From assembly GCF_040412425.1 (NCBI RefSeq), contig NC_089755.1, positions 56,378,798-56,442,797 of the forward strand: 64,000 nucleotides of DNA, given 5' to 3'. The stretch comes from Macrobrachium rosenbergii (Eukaryota > Arthropoda > Malacostraca > Decapoda > Palaemonidae). Shown here in pieces: positions 33,851-48,022 of the stretch. Both the position numbers and the translations under genes were made by a program. Below the pieces are notes generated by a model, which was not told the origin of the DNA, ran no database searches, and saw nothing but the letters and a program-made list of their open reading frames with translations. How positions within the stretch are numbered: position 1 is the stretch's first letter; every line of letters starts with the position of its first letter.

Positions 33851-34417
33851 CAACACTCATTGATAAGAAAAATACAGTTCTTCAGTTAGAATTTTATTAT
33901 CATCATTTCAATTCTCAAAGGATGCCTTCCCTGGAGTAACATCCAGATTTCTGTCGTCCAATTCACCCATTTTCATCCAAGGGCACGTGACGCGCGACAG
34001 CCAATCAGCGCCTAGCATGCCGGTTCCCGAGCGACCCGGTAATAAAAACAGTAGCTAAGCATATTGCCGCGTGTTCTTCGGCGGGAATTATGTATACACA
34101 CAACACAGACACAAAAAAAAACACACATACACACTCTTTATATATAAGTGTGGGTGTGTTTGTATATGTCTGTGTACTGTAGATAAATAATTCCCGCCAA
34201 AGAACACGTGGGACGATGCTTACCCACTGTTTTCAATACCACTGGCCACGGCGCACGGGAACCGTCCTGTCGCGCGTCACGGGCTCTCGGGTGAAAATGG
34301 GTGAATTGGACGACAGAAAACTGGATGTTACTCCAGGGAAGGCACCCGTTGAAAATGGAAATGATGGTAATAAATTTCTAACTGAAGAACTCCATTTTTC
34401 TTATTAACGAGCACTTG
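33851..34417. repeat. 567-bp near-palindrome: head-to-head duplicated promoter and first exon
   Basis: The right half (about 34135-34417) is the imperfect reverse complement of the left half. Matching landmarks include TTCCCGCC with GAACACG, CTGTTTT, GTCGCGCGTCACG, GTGAATTGGACGACAGAAA, CTGGATGTTACTCCAGGGAA and TTTCTAACTGAAGAACT (left half read on the minus strand). A CACAC/GTGTG-rich stretch lies at the centre (34092-34180). Both halves carry the same ATG, so this is a divergent pair of promoter plus first exon. Confidence 0.75.
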
Positions 34418-34736
34418 GCTAACTTTAAGCAAGCTTCAGTGTTAATCTATCATTCGGCTGCCCAGGACAGGTGGTGAATTCCTAATTCTCCATCACAGAT
34501 AAGAAGTTGGTGAATCTATCAGCCGACCCACCAGCGAAGGAAGAATCTTACATCCTAGTGAGGATATAAATGAATCTATTCCGCCCCTAAGTGACACTGA
34601 AAATAAATCAGAAGTCCAGCTTCCCAGTGAGGTTGCAAACGAGTCTGTCACCCTACCTCCCAGGGAGACTGGATACGAAGCGGAGTTCGAAACGACAGAA
34701 CAGGCGTTCTTGAGACCTACAGGGGTCTTGGACTAA
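34297..34736 (+). CDS. Possible two-exon gene of 100 aa, Glu/Ser/Pro-rich, function unknown
   Basis: Exon 1 (34297-34366) gives MGELDDRKLDVTPGKAPVEN and GND, followed by a GTAATA donor. Joined to 34504-34736, the product continues EVGESISRPTSEG, HPSEDINESIPPLSDTENKS, EVQLPSEVANESVTLPPRET and ends VLD before TAA. The repeats PSEDINESIPP and PSEVANESVTLPP support this second-exon frame. The weak point is the acceptor: the frame needs the AG at 34502-34503, while the stronger CAG at 34496-34498 leads to a stop after 23 more codons. I do not recognise a family. It may be a decayed gene or part of an old element. The mirror exon in the left half of the palindrome has an early stop. Confidence 0.3.
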
Positions 34737-35470
34737 AGATCAAGCAAGCAAGAAAGAGCTCCATTCCCCTAACGATCCAGGTTTGACAAAACTGGGAATC
34801 CTCTCCTCCAGAAGACCTACCAGTCTACCTGTAATGTGACGATGCCCAAGGTCATATCCCTCGTCAGGGCAAGGGTTCAGGGGAAGAAGAACAGGATGAA
34901 GAATTGTCAAGACTTCTCGTTATCAAGAAGGTCGATAGTTCTACATTTTAGGTGGGTTCGTCCTCACATTCTACATCAATGCTGGTGGCTATTTTCGTAA
35001 AATAACAATTTCTGTAAATATACTGTTACCCAGATAAACATTCAATATACTTTATGCGGTAATTTGCGTGTGAATACATTGCTGAAAAATAAAAAATTAT
35101 ATACCAGCTTTACTGAACGCAATTCGATGAAAGATTTCTGCATTTATTCCAGAAGCTATTTTTACACTCGTGTGGACGGATGACGAATAAAAACACCGAT
35201 TTGTGTAAAACGAATGTTTTTAAAATGAAAGAGACTGTTTTGCACATCATTTCCAAAAGTGGGCATACTCAATTCATTAAGTGAAGAGGGTACACTTACT
35301 TTTACTTCTCGACAGATGGGCCGTCCTTTTAACTTAAAAAAAACACTAAATTACTGAAAAAAAAAACGAAATCTCTTGTTGTCAGACTCAGCTGGGTTCG
35401 TGCCAGCACGGGCTCTTGCTCCAAAGCAAACACAGATGTTTTATTCTAGTGAACACAACGGGAATACAAC

Positions 35471-35473
<3 letters not shown>
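34737..35473. other. Gene-free spacer
   Basis: AT-rich, with short open stretches that do not join into a convincing protein. The first 200 bases may be 3' continuation of the 34297-34736 candidate. Confidence 0.3.

Positions 35474-35554
<81 letters not shown>
35474..35554. repeat. (TA)n microsatellite
   Basis: About 80 bp of TA. From 35555 to 36299 no gene was recognised. Confidence 0.97.
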
Positions 35555-35561
<7 letters not shown>

Positions 35562-36299
35562 TAATCACTAACTTTCAGCACCACACACTTGGGTAAACCA
35601 AACTTCAATTCGCACAAACACCAAGGCTGCTCCTCTAGAAAGCAAAATACTCCTAACTGTCAATCTCCGAATTTGGGAAACTTTCCCTCCCAAGGACCGA
35701 ACGACCTGACCAAAAAGAACTTTCGATAGACCAATTTCAAACTTTGTAATAATTACCCGAGATCGGTCGTTGAGTATTTAAAGTGAGTGGACTCCCGTTT
35801 TCTATCTAACTATCTTCCCGTTTTCTGTTTAATTAGCGAATCTTGAGACCTTACCTATATTCTTTAACGTTTAATGAGTGGTCTGATGTAATTAAAGCTT
35901 CATGTTTCCCCAAATTCATTGCCTATATTCCGAGAAACTTGTGAGAGGTTTAAATAAGGGGACAGTTCAGTGATTATGTTTAACAATTGTTATTTGCAAC
36001 TTTTACAAAATGTTACTATCTCTTTAAATAAAATTGAAGTACGCATTACTACGTCGTATTGACTGTCTTTATGTAAGAATACTCAGCTGCTTTTCACCAC
36101 AATATTTGCAAATATTTATTTATTCATTTAGTATAAGAAAAAGTTTCTAAAATTTGTTTTTTTAAAACAAATTTGAGAGGCGGAAATCAAGTGGAAAAAT
36201 ATGAGGGTTTGAAAGCCGGCGCTTCATTTCCGTAGAGTTTTCCAGACTTATTTGCCATTGACTTGTTTTCCCCACTTCCGGTCGCCGACATATTGCCAA

Positions 36300-36385
36300 C
36301 TTCTTTGTGATATGTATGCGACAAGTCACCTACATGTTTCGGTTTATAATTGTCGACGACTTGTCGCATACATATCACAAAGAAG
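36300..36385. repeat. Perfect 28-bp inverted repeat with 30-bp loop
   Basis: 36300-36327 (CTTCTTTGTGATATGTATGC then GACAAGTC) is the exact reverse complement of 36358-36385. A third, direct and diverged copy (CTTCTTTGTGAGATGTATGT) follows near 36440. A transcript would fold into a 28-bp perfect stem. Confidence 0.9.
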
Positions 36386-36689
36386 CTGAAAGCATGTCAG
36401 CGACCTTAAGTCTTATTTTCCCACTCACGGTCGCAGATATGTTGTCAACTTCTTTGTGAGATGTATGTGACCAGTTGCCCACATGTTTTGACGTAATGCA
36501 GAGGCCTTCCAAGATAAAAAAAAAAAATAGATAAAAGAAAATATGACATTATGACATTATAAGGACGACAGATGGGTCGCCATGTTTGTCTGAAAGCGAA
36601 TGATAAAGTGCATTGCCAAATACGGTCTCAGAAAAGAACAGGTCGAGATTCCAGGACCAAATAAGGTGCAAGGTCGAATATTTAGGCCT

Positions 36690-36691
<2 letters not shown>

Positions 36692-36761
<70 letters not shown>

Positions 36762-36833
36762 ATACTAAATATTATTTTAATTAGTGTTCACTGTTTCAAT
36801 GCAATTATTATCAATTATACTGAGTTTCTGAAC

Positions 36834-36877
<44 letters not shown>

Positions 36878-36953
36878 ATACAGCATACTAAATATTATTA
36901 TAATTAGAGTTCACTGTCTCAATGCAATTATTATCAATTACATTGAGTTTTTG

Positions 36954-37009
<56 letters not shown>

Positions 37010-37079
37010 ACTAAATATTATTTTAATTAGTGTTCATTGTCTCAATGCACTTATTATCAATTACATTGAGTTTTTGAAC

Positions 37080-37137
<58 letters not shown>

Positions 37138-37253
37138 GAGAGAGAACATACAATATACTAAATATTATTATAATTAGAGTTCACTGTCTCAATGCAATTA
37201 TTATCAATTATATTGAGTTTTTGAACATATGAGAGAGAGAGAGAGAGAGAGAG
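36692..37253. repeat. Higher-order array: (GA)n alternating with an 80-bp unit
   Basis: Five (GA)n tracts (36692-36760, 36839-36874, 36957-37006, 37083-37144, 37230-37253) alternate with four copies of a unit starting ACTAAATATTAT and containing TTCACTGT-TCAATGCA, ATTATCAATTA and TTGAGTTTTTGAACA. The unit and the microsatellite have multiplied together. Confidence 0.9.
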
Positions 37254-37889
37254 AATTCCAACATACATAATACTGAACAATGATATAAAACATTGTTCAA
37301 TACTACTGAGGTTGAAATTCCGAAACTCAGTGCCCACAGACCCGGGCAAGAATTTTCACAAAGAAGTGCAACTTCTTGCACATTACAACCAAGGACGAAC
37401 ATTTCTCGCGTATCGTTGAACCCCGACGGGTACAAATCACGTAATGACCGCGTCATCACTCAGCCCGGCCCAGGCAAAAGAGCCCATATGATATAAAGGT
37501 AACTTTACGGTTTCGGAATCAGTTGCTGGTAATCCTCAGACCAGGCTACACGTCGATCTTCTGGAGTGAGAACCAGCTAATCTAAAAGACAAATGTTGAC
37601 GCGACACCTAAGTCACAAGATTCGACCTGAAGGGAGAGTGTCCATCAGTACTTGGTGATTTTGTCCTTAGATGCTGCTCTACAGTCTCTCCGTGTGTGTA
37701 ACCATTGACAAGGAGTCGAATAGACTTTCTCGTTTTATAAGGAGGTGTCATGTGATCCATTTTTTTTTTTTTGTGGTGGCGAACAAGAAGAAGAAATCCT
37801 TATCCAGTAAACACCAGTCAATTGCCTAACGAGATTGAATTCTTCCTCATCCATCCGCTAGTCTTGGCACATCCTGGATCACGCAAGGT

Positions 37890-37940
<51 letters not shown>

Positions 37941-38204
37941 AATGCTTTGGCTTTCTACAAGCAACGGGCGGCAGCTCGCCCCAAAGCGAGAAGGTAACAC
38001 GCCCACGTCTCCTACGTGTTTTGCGGAAGAAGAATGTTAACTCCTCATCAAAGCTTATGCCGAAGGGATATTAACGAATAATTTTAAGTAATTCTTTGGA
38101 ATACTGACGTAAATTCTTGCCCGAGGAACAGGATACAGAATCTAGGATTGTAGAATTGAACAGAATATAAAACTGTAGAGTTGAGTACTAAAAAGAATAC
38201 AGTA

Positions 38205-38206
<2 letters not shown>
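37254..38206. other. Gene-free spacer with a (GA)n tract
   Basis: Contains (GA)n at 37891-37936 and a T-run at 37759-37771. Short frames such as 37208-37459 minus show no recognisable domain. Parts are GC-richer (37420-37640) but carry no supported exon. Confidence 0.35.
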
Positions 38207-38258
<52 letters not shown>

Positions 38259-38280
38259 CAATAAGGTAAGGAATGGAAAA

Positions 38281-38341
<61 letters not shown>

Positions 38342-38640
38342 AAGACGAACCCTATTCATACGGAACAATCTCAGAGGGGCCACTGACTTGAAACTCAAGC
38401 TTCCAAAGAAGAATATTACGGTGTTCATTAGAAAGAAGTAACAGAAGATAATGGGAAATATAGAAAGAAATACAAATAAATTGTAAATTAATAAATAAAT
38501 AGATAAAAATGTAATGTAAAGTAGACAGCGAGAAAGATTGATAACTCCCCGTATACCTTTCATCTTTCAAACTTGAATCTAGTGCCCTAATGTAGCCCAG
38601 GCCCAAAGAAGGCCCACAAAAATTTAACGTCTAATAAAGA
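38207..38640 (-). mobile_element. Retroelement 3' end with (AAT)n tail, copy 1
   Basis: Read on the minus strand, a 300-bp body contains TTCAAGTCAGTGGCCCCTCT, GATTGTTCCGTATGAATAGG and GTTCGTCTTCTG, then (AAT)n at 38280-38338, with a second (AAT)n at 38207-38260. A related copy with the same order and tail is at 41027-41340. A trinucleotide tail at a fixed position suits a non-LTR retroelement end. No coding region is retained. Confidence 0.5.
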
Positions 38641-38680
38641 CCCACAAAAATGTAACGTCTAACGGAGAAGGGGACAGATA

Positions 38681-38683
38681 GAA

Positions 38684-38767
<84 letters not shown>
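38681..38767. repeat. (TGTC)n/(TATC)n microsatellite
   Basis: Starts with TCTG units and continues as pure TCTA for about 70 bp. Confidence 0.97.
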
Positions 38768-38826
38768 CAGATTTTAGATAATAACATAAATGAGAAATAT
38801 AAAAATGGGAAAAATTTACTACAGAA

Positions 38827-39039
<213 letters not shown>

Positions 39040-39253
39040 AGTTGAGCACAGATATGTTCAAACGTTCAGTTATGCCCACCAGCGCCTCAGTGCATTCATT
39101 TTTATTTATCGCCGGCTTCGAAAACATCCTTCGGGCGGGTGTTAGCTTACTGGAGGCGTTGCATATTCTCATGCAAAATGGCACGCCAATGTATTTCTGA
39201 ACGCTGATGCATATGGATATTTTCGTAGGAATGTGCATGACACACAAATACAC

Positions 39254-39455
<202 letters not shown>

Positions 39456-39680
39456 CACACAGATAGGTAGATATTACGATTAACCACTGCATACACGTTT
39501 CAGGTGTACAAACAGTTTCAGTTAAATGTTATTTCTATCCTATTCCATTTCTATACCGAAAAAAACTACCTCAGTGAGCCATGCAGCCTACAAAAAAAAA
39601 AAAAAAAAAAGAAAAAAACTCCCACAGCTTTGTTGAGACGTGAGGACGATAATAATGACGATAATGCCACAAGGCTACTG

Positions 39681-39685
<5 letters not shown>

Positions 39686-39754
<69 letters not shown>

Positions 39755-39834
39755 CACACAAAAAGAATGAAAACATAAAATGAAAAAGTAGAGAGGGCGA
39801 AAGACCCACAAAAATGACTGATTATGATATTTAA

Positions 39835-39902
<68 letters not shown>

Positions 39903-39956
39903 AACACCTGTTATGTGGCCAGAGACTGTTTTGCCTGATTACTCAGGTTAATAAAA

Positions 39957-40020
<64 letters not shown>

Positions 40021-40085
40021 AACATTAAACACCTGACATGCGGCCGGACAGCAGATTTGTTTTGCTTGCGTACTCCGGTTAATAA

Positions 40086-40137
<52 letters not shown>
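39686..40137. repeat. Second higher-order (GA)n array
   Basis: (GA)n tracts at 39686-39752, 39839-39899, 39960-40017 and 40088-40137. The spacers at 39900-39959 and 40018-40087 are related to each other (ATTAAACACCTG, GCGGCC or GTGGCC, TTTTGC-TG-TACTC, GGTTAATAAAA). The spacer at 39753-39838 is not clearly related. Confidence 0.85.
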
Positions 40138-40139
<2 letters not shown>

Positions 40140-41024
40140 CTAGCTCCCAAGCAAGGGCTTCGACCTTTGGGCTGGCTAACAGGAACCGAGTACTGGCCGC
40201 GGGAGGGTGACTGAATCAAGCAAGGATTTTTTTTTTTTTCGTGCTTTTTGACGTTGCTTACAAAAACAGACTTTATTACTGGGTAAAAATAAAATTCCCA
40301 TTGTTATCATGATAATCTTTGCATCCTGTCAATAATATTAATACATTATTTATTTCATATTTTTACTCATTTTCGTATTCAAGAAGAATAGTGATTTCTG
40401 GAATACCTAGGAATTTGTATATTGCGAAGCGTTGGTAAAACTTGGAACATGCTGTAGCAATGTGGTTCAAGCTGCGTCGTGTAATTTTAATACACGAATT
40501 ACGACAAAGAGCGCGAGTCACTGTAATTGGTGTAGTTCACGCGATTGCCACCAGATGGACTGATAAGCGTCTCTTACCCGCTCAGGGAAAACAGATGTTT
40601 ACATTCAAATATATATGAAATAATATTGGTATCACTGCCACGTATACGAGTATATTGTATAAGTCATTTGTTTACATCGAAGTGGAGCTAACTACCATTA
40701 GAAACTGGACTTAATTCAAGTTGCAAACCTCAACTGAAGTTTTAAATTAATATAAATAAATAAAAATAGAGAAACTACCAAAAAAGGTGGAGTGCAAAAC
40801 CCTTAGAATTTGTTCGCCTAAATACTATCTGAGACTACGACGGTACATTATCCTAGCTACTTTCTCATTCATAGGCTGAGGTAAGCGATGTGTGATGTAC
40901 CTTACATAAGGTGCACCATTATCTGGCGTCATGAAAGCTACGGCAACATATGTGGTAACATTACGACCTTCGCGCTTCCAGACTTACGTAAACCCTGTAA
41001 TATGTGCTGACTTCAGTTTCGCAC

Positions 41025-41026
<2 letters not shown>
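40138..41026. other. Gene-free spacer
   Basis: No supported exon or repeat was found apart from a T-run at 40229-40240. Confidence 0.35.
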
Positions 41027-41094
<68 letters not shown>

Positions 41095-41340
41095 AAGATA
41101 AATCCTTATTCGTATGGAACAAGCCTACAGGGGCCATCGACTTGAAATTCAAGAATTTGGTGTTCATTTGAAAAGACGTTACAGAAAGTATGAAACAGTA
41201 ACAGACCAATATTATCGTAAAAAAAGACACAAATACATTAACTAATATATAAAAATATATAAAAACAAATAAATTATTGAAACGCAAGGCGAGTTGCATC
41301 TTTTGGAACTGAGAAATTAAACAGTCCTCCATTTTTGTTT
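41027..41340 (-). mobile_element. Retroelement 3' end with (AAT)n tail, copy 2
   Basis: The minus strand reads TTCAAGTCGATGGCCCCTGT, GGCTTGTTCCATACGAATAA, GGATTTATCTTCTG, then (AAT)n across 41027-41092. Order and junction match the copy at 38207-38640. Confidence 0.5.
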
Positions 41341-41507
41341 ACTTGACCACAATGCTAGCAACTAGGGGGTATGTTACGCATACTCTTCTCCTTTTATAGT
41401 GGGTATAGGTTGGTAGCTTAGGAAAAGGCGCGCGCGCCCGGGGAATATCAAATCGTGATGACTTACATCAAAGCGCACATTACTGTTATGGAATGCTGGA
41501 ATGTTGT

Positions 41508-41509
<2 letters not shown>

Positions 41510-41584
<75 letters not shown>

Positions 41585-41668
41585 TTAATTTTCATTATAA
41601 GCCATTTTTTGGGGAGTTTTTTTTGCCCTATCTCCTTCTTCATTTCATATTTTTATTCTTTGTGTAGG

Positions 41669-41707
<39 letters not shown>
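41510..41707. repeat. Two (CT)n microsatellites
   Basis: CT tracts at 41510-41581 and 41670-41707, separated by a T-rich spacer of about 88 bp. Confidence 0.95.
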
Positions 41708-41710
<3 letters not shown>

Positions 41711-41902
41711 GTTCCTCCACGAATACGGATCAGCCGGTTGCTATGCAAAAGTCTAGGCATCTGTGTGAGCTCAGATAATAGCCTATATCACCTTTCCTAA
41801 TCATTCTGTGGAATGATAATTAAAACAAAGTCATACGAATGATGATTGTAAAGGAATAATTGCATGAAAGCCCATTAAGTAATGGAAAAAAAAGTATATC
41901 TT

Positions 41903-42150
41903 AGTTTAACCAGACCACTGAGCTCATTAACAGCTCTCCTAGGGCTGGCCCGAAGGATTAGATTTATTTTACGTGGCTAAGAACCAACTGGTTACCTAGC
42001 AACGGGACCTACAGCTTATTGCGGGACCCGAGCCACATTATGATGAGAAATTAATTTCTATCACCAGAAATAAATTCCTCTGATTCTTCATTGGCCGGTA
42101 GGAGAGTCGAACGCTTGGGCCAACAGCCCGCTAGGCGACAGCTCAGGACT
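41903..42150 (-). mobile_element. tRNA-derived SINE, decapod type
   Basis: On the minus strand the 5' end carries a tRNA-like head: GCCTAGCGGGCTGTTGGCCC (A-box region) and GCGTTCGACTCTCC (B-box). The body follows, with GGAATTTATTTCTGGTGATA, GCAATAAGCTGTAGGTCCCG and TTGCTAGGTAACCAGTTGGT. I know closely similar sequences as common dispersed repeats in decapod genomes; that is from memory. No obvious target-site duplication was confirmed. Confidence 0.75.
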
Positions 42151-42893
42151 CACTGACATTGCGTTCGGATGTGGATATATTTTATTCATGGAAAAATGAA
42201 AACTATAGCTGTTTAGACCTTCTTCGTCTCGTATATTTTTTGACATGTGAAAATGTCTGAGCTGAAAACGATTTCAAATCGAAATGGATATAAATCTTTT
42301 TCAAAGACCCGGATAAACGAGTAAGTTCGAGAATTTTGCAACAAACCTTAGTTGTCTGGTGTTCAAGAGGCAATAAACCATATAAATTAACAATCAACAA
42401 GTCCCTACAACAAGAAAGTTATGATAGATAAATGATGCTTTGCAAGACCTTTCGCGATTAGCATATCTCATCTTCAGGAACAGCAATTGGAAATGTGACC
42501 CATTCATTCATATATCAATTTAGTAATATCGAAAGTCATACGTAAGTTTATAAAAAAAAAAAATATAGTAATGGTTAAAAAGCGAATTTGTAACACCAAT
42601 AAAGCTAACAAACTTATACAGATGTATCTTATCACCCTTGCAACATTTGAATGACTTCCAAAGCTAACTTATTTTATTCGTCTGCGTCATTCGCCATCAA
42701 CTGTGACGCAATCTGAATACAGATATCAAAACTGATGTAGCCTTAGAATACACTGATAGTTTTGTGAGTGATACTTTTACACAAACAAAGAAAGGAGGGT
42801 TGGAGTCAAGAAGGGTATATGTCCACAGAGATGCAAGACGAATTATGAAATGACCTCGATGGAAAAGCGACCCCGACTAGGGACTAAGCTGAG
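42151..42893. other. Gene-free spacer
   Basis: AT-rich. The minus frame 42203-42400 shows no domain. Nothing else was recognised. Confidence 0.35.
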
Positions 42894-42974
42894 AAGAAGA
42901 AGAAGAAGAAGAAGAAGAAGAAGAAGAAGAAGAAGAAGAAGAAGAAGAAGAAGAAGAAGAAGAAGGAGAAGAAG
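42894..42974. repeat. (AAG)n microsatellite
   Basis: About 80 bp of pure AAG with one GGA break near its end, a homopurine strand able to form triplex DNA. Confidence 0.97.
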
Positions 42975-43042
42975 ACCAACCTTTACCTAGGTTATAAGTT
43001 ACCTATGTCTATTTGCGGCTCAGATGGTCAAAATGGAATATT

Positions 43043-44538
<1,496 letters not shown>

Positions 44539-44573
44539 ACTTTATTTATTTATTTATTTATTTATTTGTTTGT

Positions 44574-44608
<35 letters not shown>

Positions 44609-44640
44609 TCTATCTATCTCTCTGTCTATCTATTTATCTA
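44539..44640. repeat. (TTTA)n microsatellite
   Basis: TTTA to 44608 with one TTTG break, then TCTA units. It gives a Leu/Phe/Ile-rich false reading frame. Confidence 0.96.
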
Positions 44641-44774
44641 TTAAAAGGCTTCCGTTCAAACGAACGGGCGGGTGCTGACCGCCTTCATGCGGGCGTGGGC
44701 ATGTGTGGGTGTCTAGGACGCATTTCATGCTCGCCTGCTCGTTCTTACGACTCGCTTCATGGCTGAAATTTCTC

Positions 44775-45330
44775 TTTCGTGATTCGTGAACGAATTCGTG
44801 AAATACAGAAAACACGCGCATATTATAATGGCACATTAAAATTTCCCCATTGTTATTCGTGTACGAATTTGTAAAATTAAGAAAACACAAACGTATAACG
44901 GCACATCCAAATTTTTCCTTTGTTATTCGTGTACGCATTCGTAAAAAAAAAGAAAACACAAACATATATATGGCGCATTAAAATTTCCCCTATGTTATTC
45001 GTGTACGAATTCGTGAAATAAAGAAAGCACAAACTTAACATAATGGCTTATTACAATTTCTTTGTTACTGTGCACGAATTCGTAATAACAAAAAAACACA
45101 AAAATATAACGGCACATCCAAATTTCTCCTTTGTTATTCGTGTACGAATTCGTAAAAATAAAGTAAACACAAACATAATATAATGGCACATTAAAATGTC
45201 TCTGTGATTCGTGTACGAATTCGTAAAAAAAAAAAAAAAAAAACACAAACAAAATATAATGGCACATCAAAATTTCTCTGTGATTCGTGTACGAATTCGT
45301 AACATCAAAACAACACAAACATATAAAGGC
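44775..45330. repeat. Satellite of about 70 bp, eight copies, each with an EcoRI-centred palindrome
   Basis: Units are TTCGTGTACGAATTCGTAAA, an AAGAAAACACAAAC stretch, TATAATGGCACATTAAAATT and TCCCTTTGTTA, spaced about 70 bp (near 44785, 44861, 44929, 44999, 45068, 45138, 45210, 45286). The core TACGAATTCGTA is a perfect 12-bp palindrome in most copies. Confidence 0.88.

Positions 45331-46414
<1,084 letters not shown>

Positions 46415-46476
<62 letters not shown>
46415..46476. repeat. (GA)n microsatellite
   Basis: About 60 bp of GA directly before the 21-bp minisatellite. Confidence 0.96.
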
Positions 46477-46481
<5 letters not shown>

Positions 46482-46554
46482 TCAATCATCCTACACTTGA
46501 TACCACCTACCTGAGAGGGAGAGAGAGAAGCAGAAATGGAAATGAAAAGTGAAA

Positions 46555-47475
46555 GATCCTCAGTTTCGGTAAGACAACCTCAGTTTTGGTAGAAAGATCC
46601 TCAATTTTGGTAGAAGGATCGTCAGTTTAGGTAAACGATCCCCAACCTTGGTAAAAAACGATCCTCAACCTTGGTAAAACGATCCTCAACCTTGGCAAGA
46701 CGATCCTCAATTTTGGTAAAAACATCCTCAATTTTAGTAAAAAGATCCTCAATTTTGGTAAAAACATCTTCAATTTTGGTAAAACGACACTCAAATTTGG
46801 TAAAGACATCCTCAATTTTAGTAAAAGATCCTAAATTTTTGTAAAAACATCCTCAATTGGGTAAAACGATCCTCAATTTGGGTAAAACTATCCTCAATTT
46901 GAGTAAAACGATCCTCATTTAGGTCAGAAGACCCCCAAATTTGGTAAAAAAAATCCTCGATCTCGGTCAAACGATCCTCAATTTTGGTCAAACGATCCTC
47001 GATCTCGGTCAAACGATCCTCAAATTCGATCAAACGATCCTCGATCTCGGTCAAACTATCCTCAATTTGGATGAAAACGATCCTCAATTAGGATAAAAAG
47101 ATCCTAAATTTTTGTAAAAACATCCTCAATTGGGTAAAACGATCCTCAATTTGGGTAAAACTATCCTCAATTTGAGTAAAACGATCCTCATTTAGGTCAG
47201 AAGACCCCAAATTTGGTAAAAAAATCCTCGATCTCGGTCAAACGATCCTCAATTTTGGTCAAACGATCCTCGATCTCGGTCAAACGATCCTCAAATTCGA
47301 TCAAACGATCCTCGATCTCGGTCAAACTATCCTCAATTTGGGTGAAAACGATCCTCAATTAGGATAAAAAGATCCTAAATTTGGGCAAATATTATCCTCA
47401 ATTTTAGTTCTAAAAAAAAACGACCCTAATAAACGTTCCTCAATTTGGGTAAAACGATCCTCAATTTTAGGTACA
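46555..47475. repeat. 21-bp minisatellite with a 273-bp higher-order repeat
   Basis: Units of CGATCCTCAATTTTGGTAAA type, mostly 20-22 bp, across about 920 bp. The block beginning GATCCTAAATTTTTGTAAAA at 46827 recurs at 47100 nearly unchanged, a 273-bp period equal to 13 units of 21 bp. Minus-strand translation gives heptads such as IEDRLTEIEDRLTK, but the frame is broken by indels, so I treat it as non-coding. Confidence 0.9.
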
Positions 47476-47776
47476 CCTTAGGGCTCATTACACTCTCGAC
47501 CACTTTGTGTACCTTAGAAGGAAAGACTCCGGAGTTGTGTGATCAGACGCTGATTTTGGGTGGTGCCTCTAAGGGCTGCCCCTAAGGGCTACTTCCTTAT
47601 TACCAAGGCAATGCCCAGCCGCCCTTACGATCACCGTGGTCCTTAGAGACAAATACACTCATTAATATCCATGGCGGAAGATGCTATCTTACTAAGCGTC
47701 CTAACATTATTTTCTTGCGTTTTTCAAATACGATGAATTTACTTAACGATTACTTTTATAAATAACGGTGTGTATA

Positions 47777-47875
<99 letters not shown>

Positions 47876-47954
47876 TTTACTGAACAGAACCACACGCGTC
47901 TTTAATGAAATGTGAGTGTATTATTATTGGGGGACCTAATTTTCATGCTGTATT

Positions 47955-48022
<68 letters not shown>

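Noticed and set aside
35374..35460. Possible tRNA-like sequence with GGGTTCGTGCC
   Set aside because: The B-box does not fit the consensus and there is no A-box at the right distance.
41903..42150. Functional tRNA gene on the minus strand
   Set aside because: Only box-like motifs are kept and a cloverleaf cannot be drawn with paired acceptor ends; it is a SINE head.
44775..45330. Direct repeats that might be a CRISPR array
   Set aside because: The genome is eukaryotic and the spacers are themselves repeats; this is a satellite.
46627..47087. Heptad-repeat minus frames over the 21-bp minisatellite
   Set aside because: Frames are short and broken by 1-2 base indels between units; no unique flanking coding sequence.
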